Source of the DNA: Spisula solida
Taxonomy: Eukaryota > Mollusca > Bivalvia > Venerida > Mactridae
Direction: 5' to 3'
Assembly (NCBI GenBank): GCA_947247005.1
Contig: OX365953.1
Coordinates: 27,526,784 to 27,590,783, forward strand
DNA: 64,000 nt
Of this stretch, positions 59,740 to 64,000 are shown piece after piece. Position 1 is the first letter of the stretch, and each line of letters opens with the position of its first letter. The position numbers and the translations under genes were made by a program. Under the pieces are notes generated by a model. It was not told the DNA's origin, ran no database searches, and was given only the letters and a program-made list of their open reading frames with translations.

Positions 59740-61390
59740 CAACGGCGACTACCTAAAAGTTCCCTACCACGCAACCACCACAACAAATGAAGATATACAT
59801 TTTACAATGAGTGTGAAATTGATCGTATATATATATATAATGTATCACTGTGCATTATGAATTTTAATACAATGTAACAAGGTGCACGGGTGTGTGTTAA
59901 ACATCTTTTAGGGTACAGGTATGACGCGATTAATATATACACGAGATGAGTTGCTTGAAATTTCATCAGTTGCCAATTAGATTCGCAAATTGTCAATTTT
60001 ACTTCAATCTACGCATTCTATTTATTTTAAAACAAATTCGTAAACTAACGAAAAAAAATTACGCATTCAATTACTGGTATTTTAACGTTTCAACACTAAT
60101 TATGTTTCAATTTAGTTAATGTTTGTCAAGAGGAAAATTAAATGTTCTTCGGATAATTAATATTGAAATGATGTACCTTTTTTCAACATTGTTTGTCTTA
60201 CGTAACAAAATTAGTATGAAATTAATGTATTTATAACGTAATAATTTGTATTTCCCCCTAGAATATGTTTATGAGCGTACGACTGTGCTTACTTAATTTA
60301 TATAAGACAAATTATCTAAAAAGAAAGGTTTATGTTACACTGTAATAATAAGGAAAAAACTACCATATTTCAAATTTGCTATCAAAGCGGAGTAGGTAGC
60401 AACCTGATGTGTTTGTCATTGTAACTGATGAAACTTGTGATCTCTGTATTGTATCTAGTGTACACGCTGTTTCTGTTGATTGCTGCCTTCTCTGTCTGAA
60501 TAGTTAATGGTATATTGAACTAAAAACCCAGTATTTTGTTGTAAAAAGATTATATTAAGTCAGTCAGGGACGGCACATTGGACATAATGCAAACTTTTGT
60601 AGAGCAGCACAAGAGCAAAATAAAGCAAACTATACATTTGTGCCTTTCGTGCTAGATGCTGTTTAATTTGAGCGCTGTCTCATCTATCTGATTTGTTATC
60701 GTAGTTGTGCTTCTTTTAAATTGCATTGACATAAATGTTTATTTATGAAACAAATGTGGTGACTAATTGTTTTGAGTGAGTGAGCACCTCTATCTGACAT
60801 GTATCTTATTTGTCAATCTGTAGAATATAATCCGATTGACAGGAAAATGAACATTGTCACACGACTTGTACCTGTCACATCAACTTATTACAATTATATT
60901 TAATTTAAAAAACTAATGAAATAACTACATGTGAGTAAAATAATTCAACTACTGTTTGTCTTGTCGTCTCAATAGCCTACATGTATTAGTACAAAATGTA
61001 AAGCATCAGCTATAAGTGTAGGATGTCCGGGATTGCTCTGTGTTAGTGAATCGATGTTCTATCTATATCAATTCATTACAGCGGTGCATTGAACAATAAA
61101 CGGCACTTATTGATCGGTTGATGCCAATTATTTTCGATCGATCGAAAATTTCACAATCACACGCAATACGGCGGGTTTCTTCTCAGCAAGATGGAGGTCT
61201 TCATTTCACACGCGTTGCGATATCAAAGCTGATCAGTGTACTTAACACATTTCCATACATATTACAGATATTCGTATCTTCTCTGAATATAAGCTAAACA
61301 TGTCTCATAGTGATATTGTCAGTTGTTAGAAGCAGTTTAGTGTGGTTTCGAAGACACACATGTAATTTATTTGCGTGCGCTGTGGTAATA
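59740..61390. other. AT-rich segment without array landmarks
   Basis: No match to the other array copies was noticed, apart from short pieces of the dispersed 'cttctctgtctga' family near 60475, 60560 and 60650. No exon was recognised. Confidence 0.4.
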
Positions 61391-62349
61391 TATGTGAGCT
61401 CTAAACCGAATGGCATTCAAGAAACGCACTATCTGACAATGTTTTGCATATTTATTAAGATTAAATTGTGAAAGCATGTCGTAAAAATGAACCAAGGTTT
61501 TATGACTGAAAGTTTTAATCGCAACGACAAGATCGTGTGTGTTACAGCCATTAGATGTTCTTTCGATCGACGGGACGTTTATAGATTAGGAACCATTGAA
61601 AGTAGTAAATAAACTTTAGTATTCTTAACAGACATAACCATCCTTCGTTTCAATCGGATTCTGCAGTCAAAGGCATACCTACTTACAACTAATGTACAGA
61701 CAATAGATTTTGGTCGCTGCAGGTAATATTGCTATAGCGCCTAGACAAAACATATGTCAACTCTGTCTAGCGGAGGTTTGTTAGTTTCTGTCATTCCAGT
61801 TTTACGAGCGATGTTAATTTGTTTTGCAGCTGATTTGCACAAGCGTCTTATTTGACTGTCAAACTACTAAAAATGTACTCTACTTTTAGACTCTAGCACA
61901 TAGATCTAGCACTTGTGTTCGTATACTGATATATTATGATGTTTATTGTTGATATGGATCAACAAAACTTAAGTGAGAAAATGCCACATGCTATACATAT
62001 CGATGCTAATTTGACACAGTTATTTAAATTTGTTCAAGTCAATTTGGTTAATATAATTCAAGTCATATGGGAATAGAATTACAGTCAACTGGATCTCCCG
62101 ATATTTGAACTTTAAAAACAGTCGCACAACGGTGTAGAAGACAAAGATCACAGTTGCATCAAGGTAAAAAAAAATAATATAATTATATATAGGTAAGCGG
62201 TAGGGAAATTCCATAAAAGAAGAACGATTCAAGAACTCACATATAATGATAAACATACCTACATGTATATTATATTTGGTGTGGCGTGTTAAGGTGTCCA
62301 TAATTATTCTCATAGACAAAACATCTCCACATAGATCTCGAAGAAAATC

Positions 62350-62760
62350 TAGAATATAAAACATAAGAGTATGAGGATGTACAAGCGCAATAATGTTTAA
62401 GATATAGTTCCCACATCTCTACTTTTCCTGATGGATAGATTTCATTACAAAAGCAAGTGTTGTTAACGAGACCGCTAATGAAACAGCGAGTGTTATTACC
62501 CTTATATACAGTTAGCTAATGTGTCGCATTTAAAGTTAGTTATGACGTTTACAAGTCCTCATTCTGTCAAAATAAGAGAATGCGGATGTACAAGATGTAT
62601 AAGATAGAGTGCCCACATGATATCTCTACTATTCCAGATGGATAGAAGTGTTGTTAACTAGACCGCTAATGAAACAGTGAGTGAAGTTTATAGGAAGTTT
62701 GCTAGTATGTCGCTTTTGAAGTTAGTTATGTGTACAAGTCCTCATTCTGTCAAAATACTG
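62350..62760. repeat. ~200-bp tandem duplication in array copy 4
   Basis: 'gag.atg.ggatgtacaag...aagata.ag..cccacat...tctctact', 'gaccgctaatgaaacag.gagtg' and 'gtcgc.ttt.aagttagttatg...tacaagtcctcattctgtcaaaata' each occur twice in the same order (starting near 62365 and 62578). Copies 1-3 have one version. Confidence 0.8.
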
Positions 62761-64000
62761 ACTTGATAGACACTGGGTCTAACGGACTGTTGTCTTGTCT
62801 CAAACAATTTAAAATGTCGGTTGACGTTCATGCCATTTGTAACTGTCATTGCAAATGCAGTGTTATGGTTTTGTTCGCGAAACAAGTCAAGCTACGATGT
62901 TTCGAAGACATACATGTATAACATAAACATGTAACGCATTTCATTTGACTTTGAGTGTAATTTATAAATGCAAAATACGTTCAGAATCCATATGGTGTTT
63001 ACAGAAGCTGTTTTTGCAGGATTCGCTGAATTAAATAATTCCAAATATTTAATTTGATTACTCTAAGCTTTTTTTATTCTGTCATTTGGCTATAAACTGA
63101 TTTGAACACTTCTAAATTTAATTTATTGTCGTGCATCTTAATTCATTTGTGTTTGCAAGTACATAATACATAGTCATGACGGGTTTGGACTGATTAGGCT
63201 GATGAAAAGTGTGTAATGAAAAGACATGCGCTCTACAACTAATTGTACGAAGCCAAGTATATATAACCATGCATCAGTGGTGCTAGAACTCGAATCTTCT
63301 TATTTCTAATACGAGAGATTAGCTGCAATGTATTGTTCCAACTATCATACCTAAGTCGCAAACCAGTTCAATAAAAGCGGTGTTACGCACATCGTTTACC
63401 GATGTTGCGGTTGGTATCAGTTGTATCATATGTAAATATAATTACTATGTAGATTAAACCAATTAAACTGTAAACTGTAATAGCTAGAGAATAATATGAA
63501 ACTACAGACGTTTCTGGAATCTGTAGTTGATAAAGTATTTCGTCCGCCGTGTCAATTGATATCGCGCCTTCAATATAAAGATACCATAATCGTTGACAAT
63601 GTTGCCTGTCTGGCAATATTCCTATGTTCCGTGCCTAGTATATATATTGGTAGTTCCATAACAGCTAGACAGCCAGGCATTTATAGTACGCGACTGGGTA
63701 GTCTCCACTATTATGTTTGGACATTGCAGTATCTGTGGACTCGTGTGTTTAAGATTAGGTTGAGGTACGTTTAATTCATGTTTTTAAATTGTGATTTAAT
63801 TGAACAAAGTATATAAATTCATTACCAGTACTTTTTGTTTTTTGACCCTTGTGTAATTTTAATATTCGTATAGGTTTAGCTATTTGTTATTCAGCATCTG
63901 TTGCATGAGACACGTCTCTAGTATTTACCTTACCGTTTAAGCTCCATTGTATGACATGAAATGATTTCTACGTATGCATCATTTTAGGTGTTACTATTAC

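Larger units (their letters stand above)
59400..64000. repeat. Large-unit tandem array, copy 4 (partial, rearranged)
   Basis: 'ggagcttcgcagagttaatg' (59431) and 'gcgcctagacataatcataatgtcaactctgtctagcgg' (59583) start a new copy. About 1.6 kb of other sequence follows. Landmarks then resume at 61415 ('cgcactatctgacaatgttttgcat'), 61738 (a second 'gcgcctagac' block), 62279 (GGTGTGGCGTG), 62785 and 63087. The order agrees with copies 1-3 but with deletions. A ~200-bp internal tandem duplication lies at about 62350-62760. The window ends inside the copy. Confidence 0.75.

Noticed and set aside
62020..62364. 114-codon - strand frame, the longest one in the array
   Set aside because: It covers array landmarks, and the equivalent parts of copies 1-3 do not keep the frame. 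Its composition (Ile, Tyr, Phe-rich) is that of translated AT-rich DNA.
63496..63774. 92-codon + frame near the right edge
   Set aside because: The related DNA near 34640 and 44935 lacks the frame, and no protein family was recognised. An exon running off the window cannot be fully excluded.
1..64000. tRNA, rRNA or snRNA genes
   Set aside because: No cloverleaf with A and B boxes, 5S-type internal promoter or conserved snRNA core was noticed by eye. A covariance-model search would be decisive.

Overview
The window is AT-rich animal nuclear DNA, most likely from a bivalve mollusc. It has introns with GT..AG boundaries, a secreted C1q-domain gene of the type greatly expanded in bivalves, and many short inverted-repeat elements. 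It also has non-coding repeats of the style seen in clam genomes, with phrases such as 'accatcatgacccc', 'gaaattatgcccccttt' and 'agctcacctgagcac'. The species cannot be named from this evidence. A heterodont clam is only a guess.

Layout. (1) 1-4.6 kb, + strand: the last three coding exons (324-449, 3320-3466, 4363-4435) of a gene that begins to the left of the window. All junctions are in phase 2. The spliced C-terminus resembles the end of CCDC117. Its introns hold several transposon-derived repeats. (2) 4.6-10.8 kb: intergenic, with two minisatellites (34 bp x 6 and 41 bp x 6), inverted-repeat MITEs and clam-type repeats. (3) 10.9-12.5 kb, - strand: a complete two-exon gene for a secreted protein with a signal peptide, a coiled coil and a C1q head. 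(4) 12.5-21 kb: no gene recognised. It holds a 470-bp TIR element with a 7-bp target duplication, a 65-bp foldback and a decayed Tc1-like transposon interrupted by a ~1.6-kb insertion. (5) About 21.25-64 kb: a degenerate head-to-tail array of large (basic unit ~9-10 kb) non-coding units, recognisable by many ordered landmarks. Individual copies have been hit by different mobile elements: a 595-bp TA-flanked MITE in copy 1, a 1.2-kb Tc1-like element and a 244-bp foldback in copy 2, and a 5'-truncated LINE plus a 5.2-kb nested pair of TIR transposons in copy 3.

Only two protein-coding genes can be supported. They are on opposite strands, about 6.5 kb apart, and nothing suggests they work together. 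Most open frames in the last 45 kb are not preserved between the repeated copies, so I treat them as chance frames. The most notable content is the large tandem array and the insertions in it: the repeated copies act as natural empty sites that allow insertion boundaries to be read almost to the base. No RNA gene, CRISPR array or prokaryotic-type operon was seen.
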